From NCBI GenBank assembly GCA_022376515.1, contig WTXI01000025.1, positions 1 through 64,000 of the forward strand: a DNA stretch of 64,000 nt. Direction: 5' to 3'. A model generated the notes under the pieces. The model was not told the DNA's origin. It searched no databases and saw only the letters and a list, made by a program, of their open reading frames with translations. Each line of letters begins with the position of its first letter. Position 1 is the first letter of the stretch. The position numbers were made by a program, and so were the translations under genes. Shown piece by piece: positions 44,202-53,432 of this stretch. This DNA comes from Lactifluus volemus (taxonomy: Eukaryota; Basidiomycota; Agaricomycetes; Russulales; Russulaceae).

Positions 44202-45830
44202 CAGGATCAAGTTCCCTTTCCCTGTACTTCACTGAGGGTATACGTGTATGCAGTTATCCGTATCTTATTCGAGCACGTTGTTGAATGACGAAAAGCTACA
44301 TTCATGACATATATTTCCCTGGAGATCTACGACGTGATGATGACATCTATCCATCGAGTTGAAGTCCTTTTAAGACTCCGAAGGCTTTACAGGGCGTGCG
44401 AAGTGAAAACGAGCAAAAACGAGCGGTGGAAAATTAAAACGGGATCACGCGAGGATGGGGGAAACAAGTGGGCTGCTCGATTGTGCCCTTACGACTTTGG
44501 TAGAAATACTTAGAGCTACTATACATCAAAAACATGTGCTACTGCTGTTACTACCCCAAAGACGGCCGCTCGATCGGTTCTGAGTGATCAGTTCATCACC
44601 CATCAATGAAACTGAGTCAACTAATATACAAAGAGGGTCTTGATGCGAAAAACGAAGGTGTACCGTGATTAACGGCCGTGGACGATCGCCCCCAACGGGG
44701 AGCGGTCGCTACCCACTTCCGGTGGCCCTCGGGGCGCCGTTGACATCTGACGTCCCCTCCTCGAGCCCGCGCACGCTCTGCGCGTCATCCCTTTCGCCCT
44801 CAGCATCTACCCACCTTTCCCACTCCGCTATAATATTCCAGCACGAGTTACCTCCATTTGGCTATATCTTCCATAGGCATAGCATTGCTTCTACTGTATC
44901 AGTTAGGTGGCCTTTCCTTCCAAGGTCCCCACGACAACATGCTTCGCGACTAGCTTTGTTCGAGTACTTTTTCTCCCAGACGTCAGGGACCGATCTGTCG
45001 CAAATGGGCGCGTTGTTGTAAACACAGCACGACAACGACCTTGTGGCTTTCGAAAATGAAAGTCCTGGAAGTTGGCTGTGCAGACCGCAGTCTTGTTTGT
45101 TCATTTGCCAGTGGAGTGCGCGGAAGCGCTGCTGCCACCCACTTCTTTTGCACCCGAGACCTTCGGGTGATGCCTAGGCATCATGGCACAAGTTAGTCAG
45201 TTTGGTTGTATTAAATGCCTCCGACTCGGAAAAGGGTGTAAGTTGACCGAACAGACATAATAGTCAAGTCAACGTTACACAATATCACTGCCTCGGGTAT
45301 GATTTTTGGCTTTCCCCACGCTTTGAAGAATGCTCCCCTGATTCCCAATTTGTCATCGTAGAAGTCGTTTATTGTTCGATCAGGACCGATGTGTACTCGA
45401 TACCGACGGGTTTTTGGCACCGATTGACCAAAACACTCGTCCAAGGGGGTCCCTGCGCGCACGATCCCACAAATTTCTGTCGTACTGCCAGTGGTAGCGC
45501 TGGTTCTCGAGGCCCTATGACCTGCCGAATCATCGTAGGGCAACAGTAACTTAGCTCACCCCTCATTCAAGGCATTTCTCCAAATGTAGCTTCGAAGTTC
45601 AACAAAAGTCTGGTATTGCCGAGGGAAACTCCGATGAAGCCTACATCAGAGCTGTGTCACGAGTGAGTTCTGTGCCTCCAAGATGCAATATTAGCCGTCA
45701 TGACAGGTGTCTACAATAATTGTGACTCGGAGAAGTACTGCGGCTGATAATTGCTCCTGTTGTCATCACATGCTTCCGACCCAGAGCTCGGTTCTCTGTC
45801 ATTGGCAGCCATCACCTCCTAGGAATCTTG
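44202..45830. repeat. 7TM-downstream repeat, copy 3, split by a solo LTR
   Basis: Matches copy 2 on both sides of the insertion at 44360-44843 and continues to 45834, where the full-length Ty3 element begins. The continuation of the unit resumes at 53023 (CTAGACTGGAGAGCACCC). Confidence 0.75.
44360..44843. repeat. Solo LTR (484 bp) with 5-bp target duplication
   Basis: Begins TGAAGTCC, ends TTCCAGCA (TG...CA) and is flanked by CGAGT at 44355-44359 and 44844-44848. The uninterrupted sites in copy 2 (near 41391) and copy 1 (near 9305, reverse strand) read ATCGAGTTACC with one CGAGT. So this is a clean LTR insertion that lost its body by LTR-LTR recombination. It is unrelated at the ends to the LTRs at 101 and 45835. 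Confidence 0.85.
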
Positions 45831-45834
45831 CTAG

Positions 45835-46309
45835 TGTAAGGTGACCTCGGTGTACAGCCGCAAACGCCTTGACCACCGCCCACAAGTTTCTCGCTTTTCT
45901 CGCTTTTCCTACTTTACCACACCCCTTTCATCATATGCTTTCTATCCACCTTTCGGCATCGCCATGACCCTCAACACAATGCCAACCTCACACCACACGC
46001 TGCAAAGCTCTCCCTTTACACCACAGTCAAAGCACTCGCTTTCCCCTTTGTTCCTAATAACTTACTTTCTATTATCTGTCCTGTATATATAGCCCTAGAT
46101 TTCTCCTCTAAAATCATCATCCTTCCTGTGTTCTAACTCTCTCTCGTGTGATCTCTAAGAGCTTTAGTATTTCCCCCTCGACAAGTCTCAACGTTTCGAG
46201 TCCGCGTTACGACTAAGCGTTTCGAATCCCCGTCTCTCCTCACTCCTCATACTTCCCATTCCCCTACTATCTCACTCGGGACGACATCAAGTCTCGCAGC
46301 CGACACACA
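45835..46309 (+). repeat. 5' LTR, 475 bp
   Basis: TGTAAGGTG ... CCGACACACA. TATATATA at 46084-46091 is a likely promoter TATA box. An 83-aa frame inside it is repeated in the 3' LTR and is not considered a gene. Confidence 0.95.
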
Positions 46310-46311
46310 TC

Positions 46312-46325
46312 TGGAGCCCACCCTC
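46312..46325 (+). other. Probable primer-binding site
   Basis: TGGAGCCCACCC starts two bases after the LTR end. The leading TGG matches the CCA end of a tRNA, as for primer-binding sites. I cannot name the tRNA. Confidence 0.4.
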
Positions 46326-46420
46326 AGTGAATTTAGTAGATTTCTTTGTTCACCTTCGGTTGCAACTTGTGTTACACACCTGTTGCCACCTTGTTCACCC
46401 CTTAGTTCCCCCTCTCGTGT

Positions 46421-49400
46421 ATGAGCAAGAAGACTCAGGCTCAGCCACCCCGCGATAAGAAAGGTCGTTGGATTAAGACGGCACCAGCCCCGAGTTCCCT
46501 AGCCACACCGGTCCCCATCGAAGAACGTACCAGTACCAGTCGCCGCACCGCCTCCGCATCAGTTCCCAGTCCGTCCCCGCATATCCAGACCCCTTCCGCT
46601 ATCCCAGGCAGCTTTCCTAGTCCTATACCCTCCCACCTCGATTCACCTTCGCCCGCCAGCGCTCCAGCTCGATCTATCGTTCCCACACCTGTCCAAAATC
46701 AGCCACCACCTTCCACATCCGTTCAGAACCAGTCGCCACCTCCCACGACCCCCGTTTCCTCTCCCGCAAGTTCAGCCAGTCAGCCGCCTCCCGTATCTTC
46801 AACCAGTCAGCCTCCTCATTCCCCCGTCGTCTCACCCTCCACTTCCCCCTCCACATCTACGTCTACAACCCCTGCAACCGCAATGTCTTCCTCGTCGCAT
46901 ACTGGACCGGCTGCCATGCCCGGCCCATGTTCCCCCAACGCACCCGTGTTCTCAGGCAGACCAGGCGATCCGATAGCCGATTTCCTCCATGAGTACGAGA
47001 TAATTGCTACATCTCACGGTCTTACAGATGCTCAGAAGGTGGAATGTACCTTTCGGTATGTCCCCTACACAGCCCGAAACTTCTGGACGACTCTCGATGG
47101 CTACGATACCAAAGACTGGCCGGCGTTTCGCAAGAGTCTCGAGAAGTTGTACCCTAATTTCGACCATACCACACGCTACACCCGACAAGCCCTCGTCGAT
47201 TTCGCCCACAAGTCATCCATGTCCCGCTTATCCGATGAGCAGGAGTTCATGGAGTACTACCTGCGTTTCCTTTCCATCAGTAACCCACTCCTCAAGGCAC
47301 GGCAGATATCAGACGAGGACCAGAGCACTGAATTCTTTCAAGGCTTCCATCAAGTCGATCGCGACATGTTGGCTGCCCGCCTCTTCGCTATGCACCCCCG
47401 CCACCCCCCTCACAAGCCATATGCCTTCGAGGACATCTATGAAGTCGCCCGAGGCTATTTTGCTAATACCCAGTTTCACCGGCCCCCGCAACGCCGCCTT
47501 CACGATGACCCAGCGGGTCAGACCGATCCCAGCCACTGGATGAGCCGCTCTTTTGGGCACGACGATCGCAACACCAGGCAGCGCCAGCAAGACCACTATA
47601 CCCCGTATGGTCGCGATCTGCCTCGTGACACCCAACGAGCCGACTACGAAACGAAGACAGTCCGTTTTCAGGACCAGAACCCGGAACGGCCTCGGGACCC
47701 CCAGGGACTGGTCGATATCATCAATCAGATGAAGGGCCTGTCTATTTGCGAGCCTGCTTATGCTGCCCTCTATGCTCAGTGCACCCACTTCTACCCCTAT
47801 GCTGTCCAGACTCTCGCCAAGCCCGACACTTCTCCAGCAGCTTCGGCCGTCGCTTACCAAGCACCAGCGCACCAGGCCTGGTCTCAGTCTTCTGCCGCCG
47901 CACCTCAGCCCGCATCCTCTTCTTCCCCGTTTTTTCTTCGCACACCTAAGCTGGATGGCTGTCGATTTTGTGCGCAACCCGGCCACATTCTCCGCCGATG
48001 CCCGATTGCGGAGGAATATGTCAACACCGGCAAGGCACGCATCGTGGACAACCGTATGCATCTCCCTACCGGAGAACGCATCCCAAACGATGGTAGCGGC
48101 CGAGGATTAAAGTACGCCATCGATTCTTGGCTCTCCGCTAACAGTACACGACCTAGCGAAATGCCTCCCGCTCCGTCCCAGCCTCAAACCATCGCTGCCC
48201 CTCTTCGTGACGCCCCCCCTCGCATGGCTCTCAGTTTCGAAGCTGTACAGCCCATCGTGCCCTCAGCATACATTACAGAAGTCCCCGATTCCGACACCGA
48301 AGACAACGGTCCCGCTGAAGAGCTGTACGACATGTTTGAAGTCTTTGCCGCTGAGAAGAAGAAACGCGAGTCGAAGCCGCCCAAGCTTCCAGAAGCCACG
48401 CCGCCCCCCCCTCCTGCCCCCTCTGCGCCCCCTGCAGGCAGTTCCCGTGCCCCGCAGTTCCGCTACCAGTCCAACGCGGAAAGCCAACGCCTCACAGACG
48501 AGCTCCGCGACTTTCTCCTGGATGGTAAGTTAGCTCAGACGACCCCAGCCCATGTCCTCGCAGCTAGTGGTCCCATCCGCAAAGACCTCGTCGAACGACT
48601 CCGGACACGCCGTGTGGAGACTGGAGCTTTCGAAGAACTTTCTAGCGACACTTCTCCCGTCTCAGTCCTCGGAGCAGCTGCTCAGCGTGCAGCCGAGTTT
48701 TGTCTCCCCCTGCGAGAAGTTGATGTTCTCATCAACGGGAAGCATACAGAGGCCGGAGTACTTGATAACGGTTCGCAGATTGTCGCGATTCGTGCTGATC
48801 TCCTCCAGGACCTTGATGCGCCAATCAATACCAACCGCCGTCTCGAAATGGAAGGCGCAAACCGTAGCACAAGTTGGACCCTTGGCTGCGCAGAAAACCT
48901 CCGCATGCGCATCGGAGATATTGACTTTCAGGTACACGCCCACGTCCTCGAAACCGCCCCTTTTCGCCTCCTTCTCGGACAGCCATTTCACCACCTCCTA
49001 CTTTCCCGCCTCGAGAACCACCCAAATGGACGCGTCGATCTCTCCATCCGTGACCCCTCCAACCCCGCTCGCTCTCTCGCAGTCCCGACCCGCCCACGCC
49101 GTGCCCAGGTGAACTACGTCACCACTCTCACTCTCCAAATCAGACCCGCGCCACCTTCGATGGATGCCTTTGAGCGCCACGCCACCATACAGATGGAAGA
49201 CACCTTCCAGCAGCTTCTGCCGGATCCCCCTGTCAACGTCCTGGCCTACAAGAAGGCTGCGAAGAAAGTCCACCCAGTTTCAGCCTCGCTTCCCGAAGAC
49301 TTCCGCATCATCCGCCGCAGGCCAGAAGACCCCCTCCTCTCCTTACCACCTCTCCCGACCCACCCTCCCACGTTCACGCCAGGCACACGCCTCACCCAAG

Positions 49401-52400
49401 AACGCCTCGACGAGCTCGATATCAACCGCTACGACTTCCTGCAGCCAGAGGAACTGAAGCTCGCTCAGCACGTCCTCAAACTCAATGAGCATGCCTTGGC
49501 TTGGACCGAGGCTGAGCGCGGCCGTTTTCGAGATGACTACTTCTCTCCTGTTAAGATTCCCACCGTTGCTCACACTCCCTGGGTCCACAGGAACATCCCT
49601 ATCCCCACAGGCATCCTCGATAACGTTATTGACTTATTCAAAAAGAAAATTGCCGCTGGTGTTTACGAGCCTTCCGATGCATCCTACCGATCCCGATGGT
49701 TTTGTGTCAAAAAGAAGAACGGCTCACTCCGCATCGTTCACGACCTCCAGCCCCTCAACGCCGTCACCATCCGCAACGCCGCAGTTCCCCCTTTCGTAGA
49801 TCAGTTTGTGGAAGGCATGGCCGCACGTGCCTGCTACTCCATGCTCGACCTTTTCGTCGGTTATGACCACCGCGCCCTCGACATCTCGTCACGCGATCTC
49901 ACTAGTTTCCAGACCCCTCTCGGTGCCTTTCGATGCACAGTTCTCCCCCAAGGTTCCACCAACGCAGTCGCAGTATTCCACGGTGATGTCACTTTCATCC
50001 TCGAGCCAGAGATACCCCATGTTGCCAAGCCGTTTCTAGACGACACAGCCATCAAGGGACCGGCCTCGCGTTATGAAACCCCGGAGGGGGGATACGAAAC
50101 GATCCCCGAGAACTCCGGCATCCGACGTTTTATCTGGGAGCATCTCAACGACGTCCACCGTGTTATCCACCGGCTCGGACACGCTGGCGCCACTGTCTCA
50201 GCCCCGAAACTCTTTATCGCAGCCCCAGAAGTTGTCATTCTCGGACACAAGTGTACTTATGAAGGCCGCATCCCAGAGGATTCAAAGACGGCTAAGATTC
50301 AGTCTTGGCCTGCTTGCAAAACAGTTACTGATGTGCGCGCTTTCCTCGGCACCGCAGGCACCATGCGAATCTGGATCAAAGATTACTCAGCCATTTCCCG
50401 CCCGCTTGTCGATCTCACACGCAAGAACGCCGAGTTCAAGTGGGACGAACAACATGACAAAGCGATGAAGACACTTAAAGACACCATCATCAATTCACCC
50501 GCTCTCATCCCGATCGACTACACCACCGACCGCCCCACCTATCTCGCAATCGACTCCTCCTGGCGTGCAGTTGGTTGGATACTGTCCCAGGAGTGTGAAG
50601 ACGGCCAGCGACGACCCTCCCGCTTCGGATCGATCGCCTGGAATGAGCGCGAGAGCCGCTATTCCCAGCCCAAGATTGAACTTTACGGCCTCTTTCGCAC
50701 CCTCCGCGCCCTCCGAGTCCACATCATCGGCATCACTAATTTAATTGTAGAAATGGATGCCCAGTACGTACGCGGGATGCTGAATAACCCCGACATGCAG
50801 CCGAACGCAGCCATGAACCGCTGGATCGCAGCGATTTTACTTTTCGACTTCAAACTCATCCACGTACCCGCAGACAAGCACCTTGGCCCAGACGGCCTCT
50901 CGCGCCGTGAACCCATCCCCGGAGAAGATGACGAAGAAGGAGACCCAGAAGATTGGATCGACGAAGTACTCTCCCTTGGTATCTGGGTAGATTCTAGGCA
51001 ACACGCACAGCTCCCGACAGTTCAAATTCTTTCAGCCCTGGTAGGAGGAGTACCCTCTACGGCAACAACCAGTCTTTCCCCTCGTGATACCGACTTAGAT
51101 TGCATCTTCCAGTTCCTCAGCAATCCCATGAGCAGTGTTTCCCCCTCGGAGCGCAAACAGCTTGTCAAACGATCTCGATCGTTCTTCGTACACGACGGAC
51201 AACTCTGGAGGCGACACAGACAAGGCCGGCACCAGCTCATTCTCTCCCCCTCTCAGCGCAACTCGACAATCTTTGATGCACACGATAAGCTTGGTCACAA
51301 AGGCTACTACGCTACTCTACGCACCATCCTCGATCGATTCTGGTGGCCTACCATTGCCCGCGACATCAAGCAGCACATCACCACCTGTCACGAGTGCCAA
51401 ATCCGCCAAACAACCAAAGTCCGCATTCCACCCACTGTTGCCGCTCCCGCACCCCTATTCCGCAAAGCATATATTGACACCATGTTCATGCCCCCTGCTG
51501 CTGGCTACCGCTATATCGTTCAAGCCCGCTGCTCATTGACTGCCTGGCCCGAATGGCGTGCCCTCCGCTCAGAGACCGGTCGGACCCTTGCTGCATTTAT
51601 TTTTGAAGAGATCTTGTGCCGCTGGGGAGCTGTTGAAGAAATCGTGACCGATAACGGGACCGCCTTCGTCGCCGCGCTGGATGTCTTGGCCGATCGCTAT
51701 GGCATCCGCCACATCCGGATCTCCGCATACAACTCACGCGCTAACGGAATCGTCGAGCGACAGCACCGCACTATTCGAGAATCAATTGTCAAGGCTTGTG
51801 AAGGCAACATTACGAAGTGGCCAACCATCGCCCCTCACGCATTCTGGGCCGATCGCGCTACGACTCGGAAGTCGACCGGACACACCCCTTTTTATATGGC
51901 TCACGGAATCGAACCTATCCTTCCTTTCGACATCACACTTGCCACTTTCCTTGTCCCTAACCTCACGAAGCCCCTGTCCACTGACGAGCTCATCACCACC
52001 CGAATCCGCCAGCTCCAGAAACGCGAAGCCGATCTCGCTGCCATCCACACCAACGTCGTCCGCAGCCGATTCGAATCCGTGCAACAGTTCGAGCGCCAGT
52101 TTAAGAATACTATCCGCGACCACAACTTCGAGCCCGGCTCACTCGTCCTAGTACGAAATTCCAGCATCGAGACGGACCTCGGACGCAAGACCAAGCCACG
52201 CTACCTTGGTCCGATGGTCGTCGTCCGTCGCACCCCTAACGGCTCGTATCGCCTTGCCGAGCTCGACGGCACCGTTTCGAAACTGCGCTTTGCCGCATTC
52301 CGCCTTGTCCCTTATCATGCCCGTTCCCGCACTTCGATTCCCGTCACGCGTCTGGTTGAGCGTGCTACCCTTGCCAAGATCTACCTGGATGAAGATGGAG

Positions 52401-52459
52401 AAGAAGCCGAAGAAGACCCCGGAGACGAAGTAGAAGGAGATGTACCGGAGATGGAGTAG
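46421..52459 (+). CDS. Ty3/gypsy Gag-Pol polyprotein, 2012 aa
   Basis: One uninterrupted ORF, so Gag and Pol are fused without a frameshift. In order: Ser/Pro/Thr-rich N-terminus (1-165); Gag region (about 178-350); CCHC zinc knuckle CRFCAQPGHILRRC near residue 514; aspartic protease with LDNGSQIVAIR near 782, where the usual D-T/S-G is D-N-G-S; reverse transcriptase with KKKNGSLRIVHDL, SMLDLFVGYDH and catalytic box PFLDD near 1206; RNase H with IDSSW and IVEMDA (about 1376-1440); integrase HHCC finger (HDKLGH ... CHECQ, from 1620); DDE core with Asp near 1685, TDNG at 1744 and Glu at 1779 (D-x34-E); C-terminal YLGPMVVV module near 1927; acidic tail. All enzymatic motifs look intact. No chromodomain was recognised. 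Confidence 0.95.
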   Translation: MSKKTQAQPPRDKKGRWIKTAPAPSSLATPVPIEERTSTSRRTASASVPSPSPHIQTPSAIPGSFPSPIPSHLDSPSPASAPARSIVPTPVQNQPPPSTSVQNQSPPPTTPVSSPASSASQPPPVSSTSQPPHSPVVSPSTSPSTSTSTTPATAMSSSSHTGPAAMPGPCSPNAPVFSGRPGDPIADFLHEYEIIATSHGLTDAQKVECTFRYVPYTARNFWTTLDGYDTKDWPAFRKSLEKLYPNFDHTTRYTRQALVDFAHKSSMSRLSDEQEFMEYYLRFLSISNPLLKARQISDEDQSTEFFQGFHQVDRDMLAARLFAMHPRHPPHKPYAFEDIYEVARGYFANTQFHRPPQRRLHDDPAGQTDPSHWMSRSFGHDDRNTRQRQQDHYTPYGRDLPRDTQRADYETKTVRFQDQNPERPRDPQGLVDIINQMKGLSICEPAYAALYAQCTHFYPYAVQTLAKPDTSPAASAVAYQAPAHQAWSQSSAAAPQPASSSSPFFLRTPKLDGCRFCAQPGHILRRCPIAEEYVNTGKARIVDNRMHLPTGERIPNDGSGRGLKYAIDSWLSANSTRPSEMPPAPSQPQTIAAPLRDAPPRMALSFEAVQPIVPSAYITEVPDSDTEDNGPAEELYDMFEVFAAEKKKRESKPPKLPEATPPPPPAPSAPPAGSSRAPQFRYQSNAESQRLTDELRDFLLDGKLAQTTPAHVLAASGPIRKDLVERLRTRRVETGAFEELSSDTSPVSVLGAAAQRAAEFCLPLREVDVLINGKHTEAGVLDNGSQIVAIRADLLQDLDAPINTNRRLEMEGANRSTSWTLGCAENLRMRIGDIDFQVHAHVLETAPFRLLLGQPFHHLLLSRLENHPNGRVDLSIRDPSNPARSLAVPTRPRRAQVNYVTTLTLQIRPAPPSMDAFERHATIQMEDTFQQLLPDPPVNVLAYKKAAKKVHPVSASLPEDFRIIRRRPEDPLLSLPPLPTHPPTFTPGTRLTQERLDELDINRYDFLQPEELKLAQHVLKLNEHALAWTEAERGRFRDDYFSPVKIPTVAHTPWVHRNIPIPTGILDNVIDLFKKKIAAGVYEPSDASYRSRWFCVKKKNGSLRIVHDLQPLNAVTIRNAAVPPFVDQFVEGMAARACYSMLDLFVGYDHRALDISSRDLTSFQTPLGAFRCTVLPQGSTNAVAVFHGDVTFILEPEIPHVAKPFLDDTAIKGPASRYETPEGGYETIPENSGIRRFIWEHLNDVHRVIHRLGHAGATVSAPKLFIAAPEVVILGHKCTYEGRIPEDSKTAKIQSWPACKTVTDVRAFLGTAGTMRIWIKDYSAISRPLVDLTRKNAEFKWDEQHDKAMKTLKDTIINSPALIPIDYTTDRPTYLAIDSSWRAVGWILSQECEDGQRRPSRFGSIAWNERESRYSQPKIELYGLFRTLRALRVHIIGITNLIVEMDAQYVRGMLNNPDMQPNAAMNRWIAAILLFDFKLIHVPADKHLGPDGLSRREPIPGEDDEEGDPEDWIDEVLSLGIWVDSRQHAQLPTVQILSALVGGVPSTATTSLSPRDTDLDCIFQFLSNPMSSVSPSERKQLVKRSRSFFVHDGQLWRRHRQGRHQLILSPSQRNSTIFDAHDKLGHKGYYATLRTILDRFWWPTIARDIKQHITTCHECQIRQTTKVRIPPTVAAPAPLFRKAYIDTMFMPPAAGYRYIVQARCSLTAWPEWRALRSETGRTLAAFIFEEILCRWGAVEEIVTDNGTAFVAALDVLADRYGIRHIRISAYNSRANGIVERQHRTIRESIVKACEGNITKWPTIAPHAFWADRATTRKSTGHTPFYMAHGIEPILPFDITLATFLVPNLTKPLSTDELITTRIRQLQKREADLAAIHTNVVRSRFESVQQFERQFKNTIRDHNFEPGSLVLVRNSSIETDLGRKTKPRYLGPMVVVRRTPNGSYRLAELDGTVSKLRFAAFRLVPYHARSRTSIPVTRLVERATLAKIYLDEDGEEAEEDPGDEVEGDVPEME

Positions 52460-52547
52460 GAAACGGTTTCGGACCCGGAAGAATAGGATTTTCGTGACGA
52501 TGAAGACTTTTGACTGAGGACAGTCAATTTTTCGACCCCCGGGCTGG

Positions 52548-53022
52548 TGTAAGGTGACCTCGGTGTACAGCCGCAAACGCCTTGACCACCGCCCACAAGT
52601 TTCTCGCTTTTCTCGCTTTTCCTACTTTACCACACCCCTTTCATCATATGCTTTCTATCCACCTTTCGGCATCGCCATGACCCTCAACACAATGCCAACC
52701 TCACACCACACGCTGCAAAGCTCTCCCTTTACACCACAGTCAAAGCACTCGCTTTCCCCTTTGTTCCTAATAACTTACTTTCTATTATCTGTCCTGTATA
52801 TATAGCCCTAGATTTCTCCTCTAAAATCATCATCCTTCCTGTGTTCTAACTCTCTCTCGTGTGATCTCTAAGAGCTTTAGTATTTCCCCCTCGACAAGTC
52901 TCAACGTTTCGAGTCCGCGTTACGACTAAGCGTTTCGAATCCCCGTCTCTCCTCACTCCTCATACTTCCCATTCCCCTACTATCTCACTCGGGACGACAT
53001 CAAGTCTCGCAGCCGACACACA
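52548..53022 (+). repeat. 3' LTR, 475 bp
   Basis: Same length as the 5' LTR; comparing the two line by line I found no difference. The sequence just before it (GACCCCCGGGCTGG) is a poor polypurine tract; GGACAG nearby may serve. Confidence 0.95.
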
Positions 53023-53387
53023 CTAGACTGGAGAGCACCCAGTGACTGAGGGGTCCTGGCCGAAGGAGGGGTCCAATATAGTACGGGTTGTGTACACTAA
53101 CGGCCCAGAAACCGTAAGATCACTGGCACGTGTGTCAGAGTGGGGGAGGGCTAGGACACTTGACTCGTAGGGTCACTCCTGGATCATACTTCTCGATTCC
53201 GTCGCAGGGTCACCGGACACAGGTAATTGGCCTCGCAACGTGATCTAGCGGTGTGAGTCTGTCGGACCTGCGAAATGGTTTTAGAGATACCATCCCTCTG
53301 ACAACCTCGGTGGCGGGAATCATGATGTCTAAATGAAGTTCATTGCCTCACTCCCTTCCTTATCTCTACTACACACTACACCTCGTC

Positions 53388-53393
53388 TATAAA
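53388..53393 (+). promoter_or_regulatory. TATAAA box of 7TM copy E
   Basis: TATAAA 40 bp before ATG 53433; conserved although the gene behind it is broken. Confidence 0.5.
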
Positions 53394-53432
53394 TGTGCTT
53401 CATCAACAACTCTAGGGTGCTCATCCTCGCCC

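Larger units (their letters stand above)
45835..53022 (+). mobile_element. Full-length Ty3/gypsy LTR retrotransposon
   Basis: 7188 bp: 5' LTR 45835-46309, leader, one gag-pol ORF 46421-52459, 3' LTR 52548-53022, flanked by CTAG at 45831-45834 and 53023-53026. The empty site exists at about 42371 (TTGCTAAACTGGAGAGC). The domain order protease, reverse transcriptase, RNase H, integrase places it in Ty3/gypsy (Metaviridae). LTRs with no visible difference and an open ORF indicate a very recent insertion, perhaps still mobile. It interrupts the third repeat of the 7TM array. Confidence 0.95.

Noticed and set aside
45841..46092. 83-aa ORF repeated at 52554-52805
   Set aside because: It lies wholly in the two identical LTRs and has no domain; an LTR-internal chance frame.
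47309..48061. Large minus-strand ORFs across gag-pol (up to 250 aa)
   Set aside because: Shadows of the GC-rich retroelement ORF in the opposite strand.
48764..48775. Protease of the Ty3 element called inactive because of D-N-G instead of D-T/S-G
   Set aside because: The catalytic Asp and Gly are kept and I believe related agaricomycete elements vary at the middle position; the young, open element suggests function.
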